The notes beneath the pieces were generated by a model that was given only the letters and a program-made list of their open reading frames with translations, was not told the origin of the DNA and searched no databases. Of a stretch of 64,000 bases of DNA, positions 10,881 to 21,318 are shown in pieces (position 1 is the first letter of the stretch; each line of letters opens with the position of its first letter). Source of the DNA: Acanthosepion esculentum (Eukaryota > Mollusca > Cephalopoda > Sepiida > Sepiidae); NCBI GenBank assembly GCA_964036315.1, contig OZ038510.1:83580319-83644318 (forward strand), given 5' to 3'. Position numbers and translations under genes: made by a program.

Positions 10881-11420
10881 ACGCTCGGCTATCGTCCGGT
10901 TCACACTCCTTTCCGATGTTTTTAGACAGAAGTAGATGTTTTATTCTTGTTTCCTATTTAGGATAAAGACTACATCAACTCTATACTTTTAACACATCCG
11001 CCTGAATTTTTTAATTGTTTTTAACGAATTAATTATTTTTACGCTGCCCTCATTAGGAGCAGATATGCTCACCTATCGTACGCTTCGTATTACTCACCGA
11101 TTCTTTGAGCAGGAGCAGATCCCTTGTTTCCTGTTTAGGATTCGGTTTCCGGTTCCTCCAAGTTTGTACTCTTGACGTCTGAAATTCTGAAATTTTATTC
11201 AGTAAATATTTTTTCCTCTGCCAATAGAAATAGATACGTTTGCCTATCGTCCGGTTCACACTCCTCACGGGTCTTTTGAACAGTAGTACAGTTTCATCCT
11301 CTGCTTTATTGTTTAGGATTGGTCCTTTCTAAAAAATCTACACCAACACTATACTCGTAACGTCTCCGCCTGGACTCTGAAATTTTATTCGCTATTTAAA
11401 TTTTGACCTCTTCAAAACTA
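10881..11420. repeat. Three diverged tandem units of about 170-184 bp
   Basis: CTATCGTNCGGTTCACACTC recurs at 10889, 11073 and 11244. Each is followed by a TGTTTCCTATTTAGGAT-like segment and GTCTCCGCCTGGACTCTGAA-like sequence. The units are well diverged, so this array is old. Confidence 0.65.
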
Positions 11421-11643
11421 GAATTAGCCGTCTATCTTTCCTGCTATATTACCCTTTCTTACGCTAATACAACTCCACACAGTAATCATCTACCTTGAGA
11501 GGCCCTTGGGCCTTGTATTGAGTGAGCATTAGTAAAAAAAAAAAGAAAAGAAAAAATAGACTCCTTGTAATTAACTACCAACACCAGACAATAAAATAGA
11601 ACGCTTCCGCCCATGTAAAGCAAGAAAAAAATTGAGGTGCAAA

Positions 11644-11998
11644 ACCCAAGCCCTGAAAAGGCACATTTAGAAATATATCCAATCCCTGAAAGGGTACATT
11701 TAGGAATATAACCAAGCCCTGACATTGTACATTTAGAAATATATCCAAGCCCTGAAAGGGTACATTTAGAAATATATCCAAGCCCTGAACGGGTATATTT
11801 AGGAATATAACCAAGCCCTGAAAGTGTCCATTTAGAAATATAAGCAAGCCCTGAAAGTGTCCATTTAGAAATATAAGCAAGCCCTGAATGGTAGATTTAG
11901 AAATATATCCAAGCCCTGAAAGTGTGCATTTAGAAATATATCCAAGCCCTGAAAGTGTGCATTTAGAAATATATCCAGGCCCTGAAAGGGTACATTTA
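11644..11998. repeat. 33-bp minisatellite, about 11 units
   Basis: The unit is AAGCCCTGAAAG(G)GTACATTTAG followed by AAATATATCC. Because 33 is a multiple of three, a minus-strand frame stays open for 161 codons with repeated SGLGYISKC. That frame is a by-product of the period. Confidence 0.9.
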
Positions 11999-12003
11999 AA
12001 ATT

Positions 12004-12723
12004 CACTAATAAACTAGCGTCTAAGTTGGGGTTTCTCAACCTTTTTAAGAAACGGTACACCTAGGAGCAAATGAAAATATCAGGGCACAATAAGCAACAT
12101 TTTAAAGGGTAGACATTGAAAAGTTTTGAAATAAAAAACATAGATTAAAAAATACACACAATTTTTACGATTTCTTCAATGTCAAATGTGCGATAGGCAG
12201 ACCCTCATTTTTCTTTAGTTGAGCGTAGCCTTTCTTGCTTCTTATTTTTGATGTTAAGTTTGAGAAGCCTAATTCTCCTAAATCAGATGTTTCAAATACT
12301 AACGCTGTACCATTATTACTTAAAGGATATACATTTAAATGTTAGGAAATAAAACCATAGATTTTTAAGAAATACACACGCAAATATGAACTTAATTTAT
12401 TTCAATGTTTCTATTCAACTACATACACACAGTTATGGAGGCCGAAACAATATTAGGCGGCACACTTTAGATGGCGTTTGAGAAACACTTGTCTAAATTG
12501 AAGCCAGTAAGTTTGGATCAAAACATAGAACAATCAAATAATGTTATCATAACTCCGTTAGCTGAAGCCAGTCGGACCATTCCAAGAATATCTAGAAGGA
12601 AAGATATACACCCAAGGGACAACAACTCCGAGTTGAAAAACTTCAAACAAGGAAGAAACAAACAGAAGCTGAAAGGTGAAATGAAAATGGCAAACAATTA
12701 ACAAAGAAATTTTTTTAAAAAGT
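12004..12723. other. No recognised gene; unassigned 76-codon frame
   Basis: A plus-strand frame at 12471-12701 encodes a basic, Lys/Asn-rich peptide with no signal, zinc motif or repeat I recognise. It ends about 25 bp before a transposon. Similar sequence does not recur in the window. Likely chance or an old repeat. Confidence 0.3.
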
Positions 12724-12725
12724 TA

Positions 12726-13806
12726 CCGTATTTGACGGCATATAAGACGCACTTTTTTAATAAAAATATCTTTTAAAATTCCCCTGCGTTTTATATGTCA
12801 TATGTAGGTTTAAAATTCGCGATAGTTGGCCGAAATTAGCTATCTGGCAACTTCCATTAGCTTAGACTTTAGAGTAACTTTCATATACCTATTGTCATTA
12901 TTTAAAAGGCTTTTATGCAGATTAAAAGTGTTATCATTCACTATATTAATTTCATCATGTTTAATATTAATACTTTGTTTCACTAAAATTATATGCAATA
13001 AATTCAAATTATGGATTTGTAAAATATTTGTTTCATTATTATTTTTCTTGCGATAACTTCTAGTTGCATTGGAATAAATACAATCAGAATTATTATATCC
13101 TAATTTTTTTTTTTTTTTTTTTTTAAGCGTATCACCCCAAGCAAGGCCGGTGGCCACTATCACGCATGGGGTTACAGAAGGGTTGGAGGAAGAGCAGATA
13201 GGAGTGGTAAAGCAAGGGATGTGGAGAAAGAGAAGGACGGAGGGTCGATCGAGGCAGGGGGGTTACGGAAGATATAGAGCGAGAGCAGATAGGAATGAAA
13301 GATGTCAGGAAGTGGATAGATCAAGGCAATTGGAGATGATGATTGACGCTACACTTAAACCGTTGGAGATTGTATTTGTCAGGGAAACAGTAATAGGGAA
13401 GGGAGTTCCATAGGCGAGATGTGCGAGACATGAAGCTATTGGAGTAGAAAAGACGTCTACATCTAACAGTTTCAACGGTGAAGGGGTGAGAACGGGATGC
13501 CAGCCTCGTAGGACGCTTAAATTCACGAGGCTTAGGGACAAGCGAAAGCAACTCCAATAACACCATTTACAAGATGCAGGTTGTACAAATCATATAAAGA
13601 ATATAATAAAGTTTTTCTAGGCGCGTGTTCTTTTCTTCCTATTATTTTTCGTTTAATTGTAATCATGGCTTGTTTAACCAAAATGATATCTCATAAGTAT
13701 AACCTAGGCTGTACTATTTACTAATAATTTTACTAATTATTTTTTTTGGGGGGGAGGGATTTGCCAGGCTGGAATTGGGGTGCGTCTTATATGCCGTCAA
13801 ATACGG
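12726..13806. mobile_element. Non-autonomous DNA transposon with perfect 27-bp TIRs and TA duplication
   Basis: Bases 12726-12752 (CCGTATTTGACGGC then ATATAAGACGCAC) are exactly inverted at 13780-13806. Both ends are flanked by TA (12724-12725 and 13807-13808), the target duplication typical of Tc1/mariner/pogo elements. There is no transposase. The interior is AT-rich and contains a minus-strand LINE 3' end (13107-13566) that inserted later. Confidence 0.9.
13107..13566 (-). pseudogene. CR1/Jockey-like LINE 3' end nested in the TIR element
   Basis: The minus strand encodes LLSLVPKPREFKR, TRLASRSHPFTVETVR and NSFMSRTSRLWNSLPY in one frame, then shifts. The 3' UTR end is GCCTTGCTTGGGGTGATACGC with a poly(A) tail of about 18 (the T run at 13107-13124). 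It is 5'-truncated and closely related to 45480-46095. As it lies inside 12726-13806, it is the younger of the two. Confidence 0.8.
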
Positions 13807-14238
13807 TAACTCTTTGAGAAACCAGTATCTCCGGAAAATTGGATATAAAGTTAATGTAGTCAAGCAGCATCGAAAATTTGTTAAAATGTAGAGAAAATCG
13901 AAAAACCACTATAATATCGTGCAAACAAAACCTCCACAGAAGAAATGTCCTGGTCTCAAAGAACATTTGAACCCTGATTACACTAAGAAGATTGCAGAAA
14001 AAAGCACATACATCTCTATTCATTAGAAAGACCGTCCTCAAACATAAACAATAATGAATGATAATAACAAAACTTCACTCGATATTGATGAATAGATTTT
14101 TTTTAAAAAAACTGAAGTTTAAAACAAGTTTCTCTAATTTATGAAAGAATTCGGTAGTCAGAAATACATTCCTAAAAGTGGCATCTATTACGCATGAAGG
14201 ACTTATGCAAACGGAAATGTAACCTTCAAGACACTCAC
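13807..14238. other. No gene recognised
   Basis: Right flank of the TIR element. Nothing supportable was seen. Confidence 0.4.
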
Positions 14239-14979
14239 ATATTACAGAGGTATCTGAAGTGGATCGATCATGGTGAAAGTATTAATAACTCGGTTCTCAT
14301 CGTTTGGTTTTCCTACTGGTGATGATTGCAATGTTGGCATATATCTCATCAAACAATTTCAAGAACTCTATACCTGCTTTGCTGACCTCACGGAAGCATA
14401 AACCGACTTCCCAGCTCCAAAACCAATGAATGAATATAATAGAGGAAATGTATTGATCTACAGAATTTTAGATGTCCAGCGAGAACAACAATACGGAAAT
14501 ATTTCAAACCGCATCGGGGATCCGAAAAGAAGAAATGAAAGCCCCAGACTATTTAATCTTTTCCTAGATAATGCCCAGTGCATTATAAAACCCCAGATGT
14601 TAAGAGATGGGTACTGACCATTTAATCATTACACGTCACAAACAATTAGAAGACAACTATCCTCCTTTCACTCCCGAGGAGAATTCAGTTATAATGATGG
14701 GGGCAATACAGATGACATAGATATTCGTTGTTGTAAATAAGAATAATCTCGAACAAAAAAGCAACATTATCTACCAAATATTCTATTAAACAGGAATCAC
14801 GATAAATCTTTCCAAAACAGAAATTATGATCTGGATTTGAAATGGAAGCAATGGTGGCACCTACCCTGAATCTAAAATAAAAAATTCCATATTACAGAGG
14901 TATCTGAAGTGGATCCATCATGGTGAAAGTATTAATAACTCGGTTCCCATCGTTTTGTTTTCCTACTGATGATTGCAAT
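14239..14979. repeat. Direct repeats of about 92 bp flanking an RT remnant
   Basis: Bases 14239-14332 and 14889-14979 are near-identical (ATATTACAGAGGTATCTGAAG through GATGATTGCAAT), in the same orientation, 650 bp apart. They could be a segmental duplication or terminal repeats of a lost element. Confidence 0.75.
14340..14880 (+). pseudogene. Degraded reverse transcriptase fragment
   Basis: Pieces of an RT can be read: SPRLFNLFLDNAQ resembles motif B to its following helix, TDDIDI resembles motif C with the first catalytic region damaged, and ITINLSKTEI resembles the motif after C. Frames are broken by stops and shifts. The exact LINE clade cannot be told by eye. Not functional. Confidence 0.45.
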
Positions 14980-15259
14980 ATTCTCCTGCTTTCCCTGAAG
15001 ATATATATAGTGAAAAAAAGAAAGAAGAGTAAGATATATAATCCGGAGTTCTTATTGATATTTTTATTTTTTTATTTTTACAAAACAGTGCTCAATGGAA
15101 ATTTACAGAGCATAAATATTATAAATTAACTGATTTAAAATGGGATTTCTTTGCTACACAGAAAGTACCATGTTTCAAAAACCGAAGCTAAAAACTTCAA
15201 ATTTAATAATATAATTAAATTAAAAGAATTAGTTCTGTTTCATCTTCAAGCGAATTTTG

Positions 15260-15260
<1 letters not shown>
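14980..15260. other. No gene recognised
   Basis: AT-rich, no feature supported. Confidence 0.35.
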
Positions 15261-15261
<1 letters not shown>

Positions 15262-15299
<38 letters not shown>

Positions 15300-15456
15300 A
15301 TATGTGTATGTATGTATGTTTGTATAATCAGCTATCAAGATAATCAAGTGGTAATATGATTGGCGTTCCTTGTTAAACACATTTAATAGAACATGTATTA
15401 GAGAGGAATAGCTACCTAAACACACTCACACACCCCACACACACCCAAACACACAC

Positions 15457-15515
<59 letters not shown>
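15262..15515. repeat. (TA)n and (CA)n/(TA)n microsatellites
   Basis: TA run at 15262-15300, degenerate TATG to 15320, then imperfect CACACC and a TA run at 15460-15515. About 100 bp of unassigned sequence lies between. Confidence 0.9.
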
Positions 15516-15517
<2 letters not shown>

Positions 15518-16134
15518 TAGGCGTGAAAAATGAAAACATATATATGTATATGTAGACACATTTGCAGTGACATATGTCTTCTTTATATTATATAAATCAT
15601 TGGATGAATGTTCTTAGGGTGAAGGACATTCCCCTCTCCAAAAGCAAATGTGCTCGGTCCTTTTACCTGACACCCTACAAACCCAGCCCCGTCATGCAGT
15701 CCTCACCCTGCCCTCTATCTGCCCGTTTAAGTTTATATATTCTATTTTTCTTCTTTTTGTTTTCTTGTTTTTATTTCCATCCCCTGCCTGTTTGAGGTCA
15801 CAGAGACCCAAATACATCGCAAGATTCCAGCAAGAAGCTGGCTGCAATCGTTCCGTGCATCTCGTGCCACCCGATCCACCGCCACACCCTAGCCCTAGCC
15901 CTCCGTTGCTAAAGCTGTTGATATAGGAGCAAGATTAAATATATGGACAACGAACTTTGGGGATCATGAAATTAGAGATGTTTTGCCTCTGAATCAATGC
16001 TATCGCGAAGATGGAGAGGAATTAAGAAAAGCAGCGGTTCCTATTAAATAAACGATGAATTTTAATATATCTACAGAATTAGCAAAGATTCCGAAAACAT
16101 TGATATCATATCATATAATTCGGTTTTAGAGGAT

Positions 16135-16137
<3 letters not shown>
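15516..16137. other. No confident gene
   Basis: Two overlapping plus frames (15574-15926) are short and frame-incompatible. A Pro-rich stretch arises from CCCTAGCCCTAGCC. No family recognised. Confidence 0.35.
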
Positions 16138-16214
<77 letters not shown>

Positions 16215-16231
16215 TACATGTATATATACAT
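16138..16231. repeat. (TA)n(TG)n microsatellite
   Basis: TA run then TG run ending near 16213, with a short TA tail. Confidence 0.95.
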
Positions 16232-16422
16232 ATATATATTATCTCAGTCGACTCATTTCGTCTTCTGTGGGTCTTTAACAAGGCAAATGTAACGATTTTA
16301 TTTTGTATTTATATACAAGGGCAAAAAATGTTAGGCTAATACGAAAAAAAGAAAAATTAAATAAAAGCTTAATAATGTATATATACTAATAAATATACAT
16401 ATACAAATACCTACGTTTAGGC

Positions 16423-16463
16423 GTGCGACTTAAGTTTCGCTGGTTTACCACCTCATCGGGCAC
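16423..16463 (-). ncRNA. Hammerhead ribozyme with U4-to-C core change
   Basis: Minus strand: stem I GTGC, core CCGATGA (consensus CTGATGA), stem II GGTGG/CCAGC with TAAA loop (one mismatch), GAA, self-complementary stem III ACTTAAGT, GTC-type triplet, then GCAC pairing perfectly with GTGC. All parts are in the right order. The single core substitution probably reduces or abolishes cleavage. It is unrelated in loops and stems to the other copies, so it represents a separate family. Confidence 0.65.
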
Positions 16464-16622
16464 AATTTATACATATATAAAACATGGGTGCATTTATGTA
16501 GCCTTTCATACATATTTGAATGTAATATCCTGTAATAAATTCTGCTTCAGTACTGAATTGTATTAAGACGTATTTTAAATTAATGTTATGAACGTTTGAA
16601 TTTATATTCGATTCGTTCTCAT

Positions 16623-16733
<111 letters not shown>

Positions 16734-16738
16734 GTCAT

Positions 16739-16781
16739 CCACAGACAGACTGTTTCGCTGTTTCACAGCTCATCAGTGTGG
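16739..16781 (-). ncRNA. Intact type-I hammerhead ribozyme
   Basis: Minus strand, 43 nt: stem I CCACA, core CTGATGA, stem II GCTGT/ACAGC with GAA loop, GAA, stem III ACAG/CTGT with one-base loop (or three pairs with a three-base loop), GTC cleavage triplet, stem I TGTGG. Every conserved core base and every base pair is present. The very short stem III is typical of animal hammerheads, which often act as dimers. This copy is the best candidate for activity in the window. Confidence 0.92.
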
Positions 16782-17056
16782 CTAGACGTCCGGTTGCCTC
16801 TAGCTAGGATCGAAACCCGACTGAATTTGCGTCGGTCGGAACTTCTCCCACTAAGCCGTCAGTGTACGGTACGGGATGAAGGTGAATTTTAGCGTGTTTA
16901 TTTTTAGATTCAGATAAACACACAGTGACTGACAGTGACTCAATTCTGTCGAAGAGTCGTGCACTATTAGCTTAAATAGTCACTGTTTACAAATTCACAC
17001 CTCAAACCAGAGGGCTCAACCGAAATTAATTTTTCAGGAGCTAATATTTTTGTCAT

Positions 17057-17064
17057 CCACAGAC

Positions 17065-17069
<5 letters not shown>
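17057..17069 (-). ncRNA. Hammerhead 3' fragment, second monomer boundary
   Basis: CCACAGACAGACT matches the start of the 16739 copy and covers stem I, the cleavage site and part of stem III. The rest is replaced by (TA)n. Confidence 0.8.

Positions 17070-17132
<63 letters not shown>
17070..17132. repeat. (TA)n microsatellite
   Basis: About 31 TA dinucleotides abutting the truncated second monomer. Confidence 0.97.
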
Positions 17133-17134
<2 letters not shown>

Positions 17135-17270
17135 AAAAGCAGATAGTGAAGTTAATGATATAAATGCCGAGAATACGCAAATAAATTTATTAAGATACAT
17201 TAACCCCGAACATGTAGATGAATGTTATGATCCCTGTTTTTAATAAATTCCAGTTGCATAAGGTATTTTT

Positions 17271-17312
17271 ATACGAGTACTTTCACCTGTTCATACAGGC
17301 ATCCTCAGGTAT
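17271..17312 (-). ncRNA. Compact hammerhead, upstream repeat
   Basis: Minus strand, 42 nt: stem I ATAC, core CTGAGGA, one extra T, stem II GCCTGT/ACAGGT with ATGA loop, GAA, self-complementary stem III AGTACT, C at the cleavage position, then GTAT pairing fully with ATAC. Position 7 of the core is tolerant, so CTGAGGA is acceptable. The extra base before stem II is non-canonical. Confidence 0.7.
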
Positions 17313-17808
17313 GGAAATAGATTTTCTTTTTACATCCAGGTAATAACGGGACAACGAAAGATTAGATGTGATCCGAAATACATTTTTTTAGAAATGTTTT
17401 ATTGTTAACGGTAAGAAATTTCGGAGCGTGCGGTCGCAACGCTGGGGTTGAATTTTTTTTAATTTAAGATTGTGCGTTTTTGTACTAATATGGTAATAGG
17501 AGAATTCTTTTGTAGTTGTAGGTTTTTTCAGTCGATGTGTCATGAACTAAATTGTTCAATAAATAGAGGAATGTCACAGTTATTATCCGAAAGTTGCATG
17601 TCGGATCAGTTTTTTAAATCAAATATGTGGCGCAGTTCAATTTATATTACATGAATCACTCATAAAAAAGCAGATAGTGAAGTTAATGATATAAATGGTG
17701 AGAATACATCTTCGCAAACAAATTTATTAAGATACAATAACCCACGAACCTGTAGATTAATGTTATCATCCCTGTTTTTAATAAATTCCAGTTGCATAAA
17801 GTCTTTTT

Positions 17809-17850
17809 ATACGAGTACTTTCGTCTGTTCATTCAGACATCATCAGATGT
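17809..17850 (-). ncRNA. Compact hammerhead, downstream repeat
   Basis: Same layout and length as 17271-17312. The core is CTGATGA, stem II GTCTG/CAGAC, stem III AGTACT. The second stem II pair is U-A where the other copy has C-G, a compensatory double change. Stem I (ACAT/GTAT) has one mismatch and one wobble. Confidence 0.7.
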
Positions 17851-17955
17851 GGAAATAGATTTCTTTTTTACATTCAGGAAATAACGGTACAACGAAAGAT
17901 TAGATGTCATCCGAAATATGTTTTTTTAGAAATGTGTTATTGTTAACGGTAAGAA

Positions 17956-18317
17956 CTTTTTATAGATACGAATATTTAAGTAAATACTCTGTTTTATAAT
18001 AAACAATATTAGCAACATTTACCGGCGTGAATGTTAGTGAAATTTTCATAGAAAATATACGTCCTCTGACAGGAATCGAACCTGTATCCTATACGGAATA
18101 GCCTGACGTGTTTTACCGATTGAGCCACAGTGGAGCGGTTCGGTTAGCAAGGTCGATTTTACTGTTTTTAAAAACAATTCTCCTTAATTTTCTCTCATAT
18201 ATTCATATCTGCTCGATGCGTATCCTAATGTAAACAAATGACGTCACACATTATGTAATAGACAACGAACGTATTTGTATGTAGAAAAAGAACGTATAAA
18301 CATAAAAAATGTCTTAA
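17956..18317 (-). mobile_element. tRNA-derived SINE-like repeat
   Basis: Minus strand of 18064-18135 has A-box-like TGGCTCAATCGG and B box AGGTTCGATTCC at tRNA spacing. The flanks (TTTATAGATACGAATATTTAAG and the ACGTCACACATTAT region) recur around the related copy at 21942-22270. Confidence 0.7.
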
Positions 18318-18318
18318 G

Positions 18319-18402
<84 letters not shown>
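18318..18402. repeat. (CA)n(TA)n microsatellite
   Basis: Short CA run and about 37 TA directly left of the inverted hammerhead element. Confidence 0.97.
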
Positions 18403-18405
<3 letters not shown>

Positions 18406-18475
18406 GAAAATGTTTGGAGGATTTGATAATTATATTTAAGTACTTCATTGAGTCTGAAAGAAACCTCAACAGAAA

Positions 18476-18522
18476 GCACTGGACGGCCGTATCATCCTAT
18501 ATTTGGGACTCATCAGCAGTGC
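18476..18522 (-). ncRNA. Type-I hammerhead, left arm, A14 mutated
   Basis: Minus strand, 47 nt: stem I GCACTG, core CTGATGA, stem II GTCC/GGAT with CAAATATA loop, GAT instead of GAA, stem III ACGGCCGT, C, then CAGTGC pairing perfectly with GCACTG. The loss of A14 should block cleavage. Stem II and loop closely resemble the schistosome hammerhead as I recall it. Confidence 0.8.
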
Positions 18523-18806
18523 GCATCCACTACCGAGAATTGAAACCCGGGCAGTCCGGTTATCAAGCAAACGTCATACCAACTGTTCAACGGGCCTCAG
18601 GGACGAAGAGATAGCAAATCAGACTCTATATAGCGCCGCTCGCTCACATATTCTGTGGTGGAACTCAACTGAAGTTCTTTGTAACCATAGGACTGTGCCC
18701 CCTGTGCTGATTTGCTATCTCTTCGTCACCGAGGCCCGTTGAACAGTTGGTATGACGTTTGCTTGATAACCTAACTCTCCGGGTTTCAATTCTCGGTAGT
18801 GGATGC

Positions 18807-18853
18807 GCACTGCTGGTGAGTCCCAACTATAGGACGAAACGGCCGTCCAGTGC
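18807..18853 (+). ncRNA. Type-I hammerhead, right arm, A6 mutated
   Basis: Plus strand, same 47-nt layout. Stem I GCACTG/CAGTGC is perfect, stem II GTCC/GGAC, GAA intact and stem III ACGGCCGT. The core reads CTGGTGA, with A6 changed to G. The two arms carry different core mutations, so their common ancestor had an intact core. Confidence 0.82.
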
Positions 18854-18896
18854 TTTCTGCATTCTGTTAAGGTTTCTTTCAGACTCAATGTATTAC

Positions 18897-18902
<6 letters not shown>

Positions 18903-18941
<39 letters not shown>
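18903..18941. repeat. (TA)n microsatellite
   Basis: About 19 TA on the right side of the inverted hammerhead element. Confidence 0.95.
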
Positions 18942-18949
<8 letters not shown>

Positions 18950-19214
18950 GGACTCTCCTATCGTGAACGATAAATGAGATTGGGATTAGTGAGGAAGCTT
19001 CGTATATCAGAGATTGACCCAGATCATACCACTCCTTATGCAAAATGGTTAGGTTTGTTTCTTTGGGGATGCGAGCTTTGATGTCATTCTAGAAACTTTT
19101 GTTTTGTGTTGTAAAAAATAGTAAATTTTAACACATTACCATATCTCCTTGTCCTTGTTATCAATTACTTTCCCTCTATTCACTTGCCTCCACTATGCCC
19201 TGTGTGTTTTTTTA

Positions 19215-19400
19215 ATACTCTTTACCGTCTTTCCACATTATATATTCCAGAAATCCTTACTGTCTCTTTCTGTTTATAAATTTCCTTGCCGCCCATATTT
19301 TCCTTAAGACTTCCTCTTTGGTCCCATGTTCTGTCTATGGTATTCTTCATCTGTGAAGAAGAATGTTGAAGCTGCAGATTTTTTAATCTTTTTTATTATT
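19215..19400 (-). pseudogene. RTE-like LINE C-terminal remnant
   Basis: Minus strand reads TEHGTKEEVLRKI then a basic RKFINRKRQ-like stretch, the region after the RT domain that recurs at 30640, 48490, 53540 and 62870. Short and frameshifted. Confidence 0.5.
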
Positions 19401-20170
19401 TTTATTTTTATCTTTTTATTATTTATTTTATTATATATTTTATTATTTTATCTATTTATTTTATTATTTTTATTATATTTCTTTATTTTATTATTTATTA
19501 TTTTATTATATTTCTTTATTATATTATTTATTTTATTATTTTTATTATTTATTTTATTATTTTTTTAAATTTATTTTATTATTTTTATTTTATTTATTAT
19601 TTATTATTTCATTTTATTATTTATTATTTTATTATATTTATTTATTATTTTATTTATTTTATTATTTAATTATTTATTTTATTATTTTTATTTATTTATA
19701 TTATTATTTTTATTTTATTTATTTATTTTATTATTTATTATTTTATTTTATTATTTATTATTTTATTATATTTATTTATTATTTTATTTATTTTATTATT
19801 TTTATTATTTTATTGTTTTTATTTATTTATTTTATTATTTTTATTTTATTTATTTATTTTATTATTTATTATTTTATTATTTATTATTTTATTATATTTA
19901 TTTATTATTTTATTGTTTTTATTTATTTATTTTATTATTTTTATTTTATTTATTTATTTTATTTTTTATTATTTTATCTTATTATTATTATTTTATTATA
20001 TTTATTTATTATTTTATTTATTTTATTATTTTATTATTTATTTTATTATTTTTATTTATTTATTTTAGTTTTTAATTTTTTTTATTTATCTTACTATTTA
20101 TTATTTTATTTTATTATTTATTATTTTATTATATTTATTTATTATTTTTATTATTTATTTTACTATTTTT
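19380..20170. repeat. TTTATT/TTATT low-complexity array, about 790 bp
   Basis: Almost only A and T in TTTATTATTTTATT-like words. Both long frames are Phe/Ile/Leu/Tyr-only translations of this array. Confidence 0.95.
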
Positions 20171-20175
20171 TATCT

Positions 20176-21170
20176 TTTGCAACGATACCAGTTTTCTGTT
20201 AATTTACTAAGAAAACTGACATTTCTTTTCCGAGAGCGATCGGAAAATATGAGCTTTTCAACCTACAAAAATTTGAAGATTTTAAGTTCATTTTTGCTTT
20301 TTTTTTTTTTTTCGTTTAGATTTTGAAAAACGAAAGTTAAGTTTCTTTTTAAGAGGAACGTTTGACTTGTGAAAGTTTCAGCGAAATTAGTCGAGCAAAA
20401 TGAAAAAAAAAAGAGAAAAAAAGGGAGATAACTCGTAGTGTTTTTAACATTAATACCAGAACATATGGCAACGCCATTGGCACTCATAGTCAAATATGTC
20501 GCGGATGTGAATATTTACTTGTGAGATCTACAAAGATGTCTGGTTAAACACTGAATTGTGATTCGTAAGAATAAGATAAGACACGACTTATGTGACGAAA
20601 AGGAAATAGTCATAGAAAGTTCGTGGAATGAATCAGAAAAAAATAATTTGCTTGGAGACTAAAAGCCATAACACATACTTTTTCCCATAACACCTTTTTT
20701 TTTTTCAATGTAATTTTTTGGTGTCATATACGTTATCATTGCAATTTGCGATTTTTTGTGAGTCATGACTCGCTTCTATCTCCGTTTCGTTTTCTCTTTC
20801 GATTAGATATATAATTCCTGTCCGATGTAAGAGAAAACATTGTCCAGTGTGACTCAATGGAAACTAATAAAAAACAAAAAACAAAATGTCTTCTTTTTGT
20901 CCTGTCTTACTAATCAATAGTCTGTATCCCGTGGCTGAGTGAGTGAAAGTAATGAAAAACAAAATGAACGCATAATTAATTCAGGTATCGAGTGGGCGCA
21001 ATAAAAATCTCTTGCCTAATTGTGAAAAAAGTATGATTTTTTTTTATGCCAAATAACTTACGTAGCTAATTTGTAAATTTAGAAGGCCCAAGAGCCATTC
21101 AAGTTAAAGGATAAATGTGTGTTGATGTATGAGCAAAAGAAAAGGCATGAATGAAATTCATGAGGATTTT
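20176..21170. other. No gene or repeat recognised
   Basis: Poly-T and poly-A runs near 20300 and 20405. No supportable feature. Confidence 0.4.
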
Positions 21171-21173
21171 TAA

Positions 21174-21237
21174 GCATTTCATCTCAAGAAAGGCAATAAA
21201 GCCATTGAGACGCAAGGGGTTACTAAGTGTCTTTTGT
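21174..21237 (-). repeat. LINE 3' end fragment
   Basis: TCTCAAGAAAGGCAATAAAGCC then GAGACGCAAGGGGTTAC matches the 3' terminus of the CR1/Jockey-like family in minus orientation. Confidence 0.6.
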
Positions 21238-21313
21238 AATGGCCGTTCATAGGAGAAGTTTTCTAAATCACAGATACAATAATAGTAATTATACAATATT
21301 CAATCAGACCCCG

Positions 21314-21318
<5 letters not shown>

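Larger units (their letters stand above)
17138..17955 (-). mobile_element. Direct-repeat element with compact hammerheads (Penelope-like terminal repeats)
   Basis: Two near-identical direct repeats of about 285-290 bp (17138-17423 and 17667-17955) both contain AAAAGCAGATAGTGAAG, the compact hammerhead, and AACGAAAGATTAGATGT. They flank about 240 bp holding an unassigned 60-codon frame. Direct terminal repeats carrying hammerheads are a property of Penelope-like elements and retrozymes. No RT or GIY-YIG domain is visible between them, so it would be an internally deleted or non-autonomous copy. Confidence 0.7.
18403..18902. mobile_element. Inverted pair of tRNA-like/hammerhead elements
   Basis: Left arm (about 18440-18622, minus) and right arm (about 18711-18895, plus) are inverted copies around about 90 bp. 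Each arm reads tRNA-like head (A-box-like TTGAACAGTTGG, B box GGGTTTCAATTCTC, at 18737-18794 in the right arm), then hammerhead, then a TTTCAGACTCAATG-type tail. The head is separated from the ribozyme by only about 12 bp. The whole unit sits between two (TA)n tracts. No coding capacity. Confidence 0.85.

Noticed and set aside
11575..12060. 161-codon minus-strand frame with SGLGYISKC repeats
   Set aside because: It spans a 33-bp minisatellite. A period divisible by three keeps any frame open.
19326..20202. Hydrophobic frames that look like multi-pass membrane proteins
   Set aside because: Pure A/T low-complexity DNA gives only Phe, Ile, Leu and Tyr codons.
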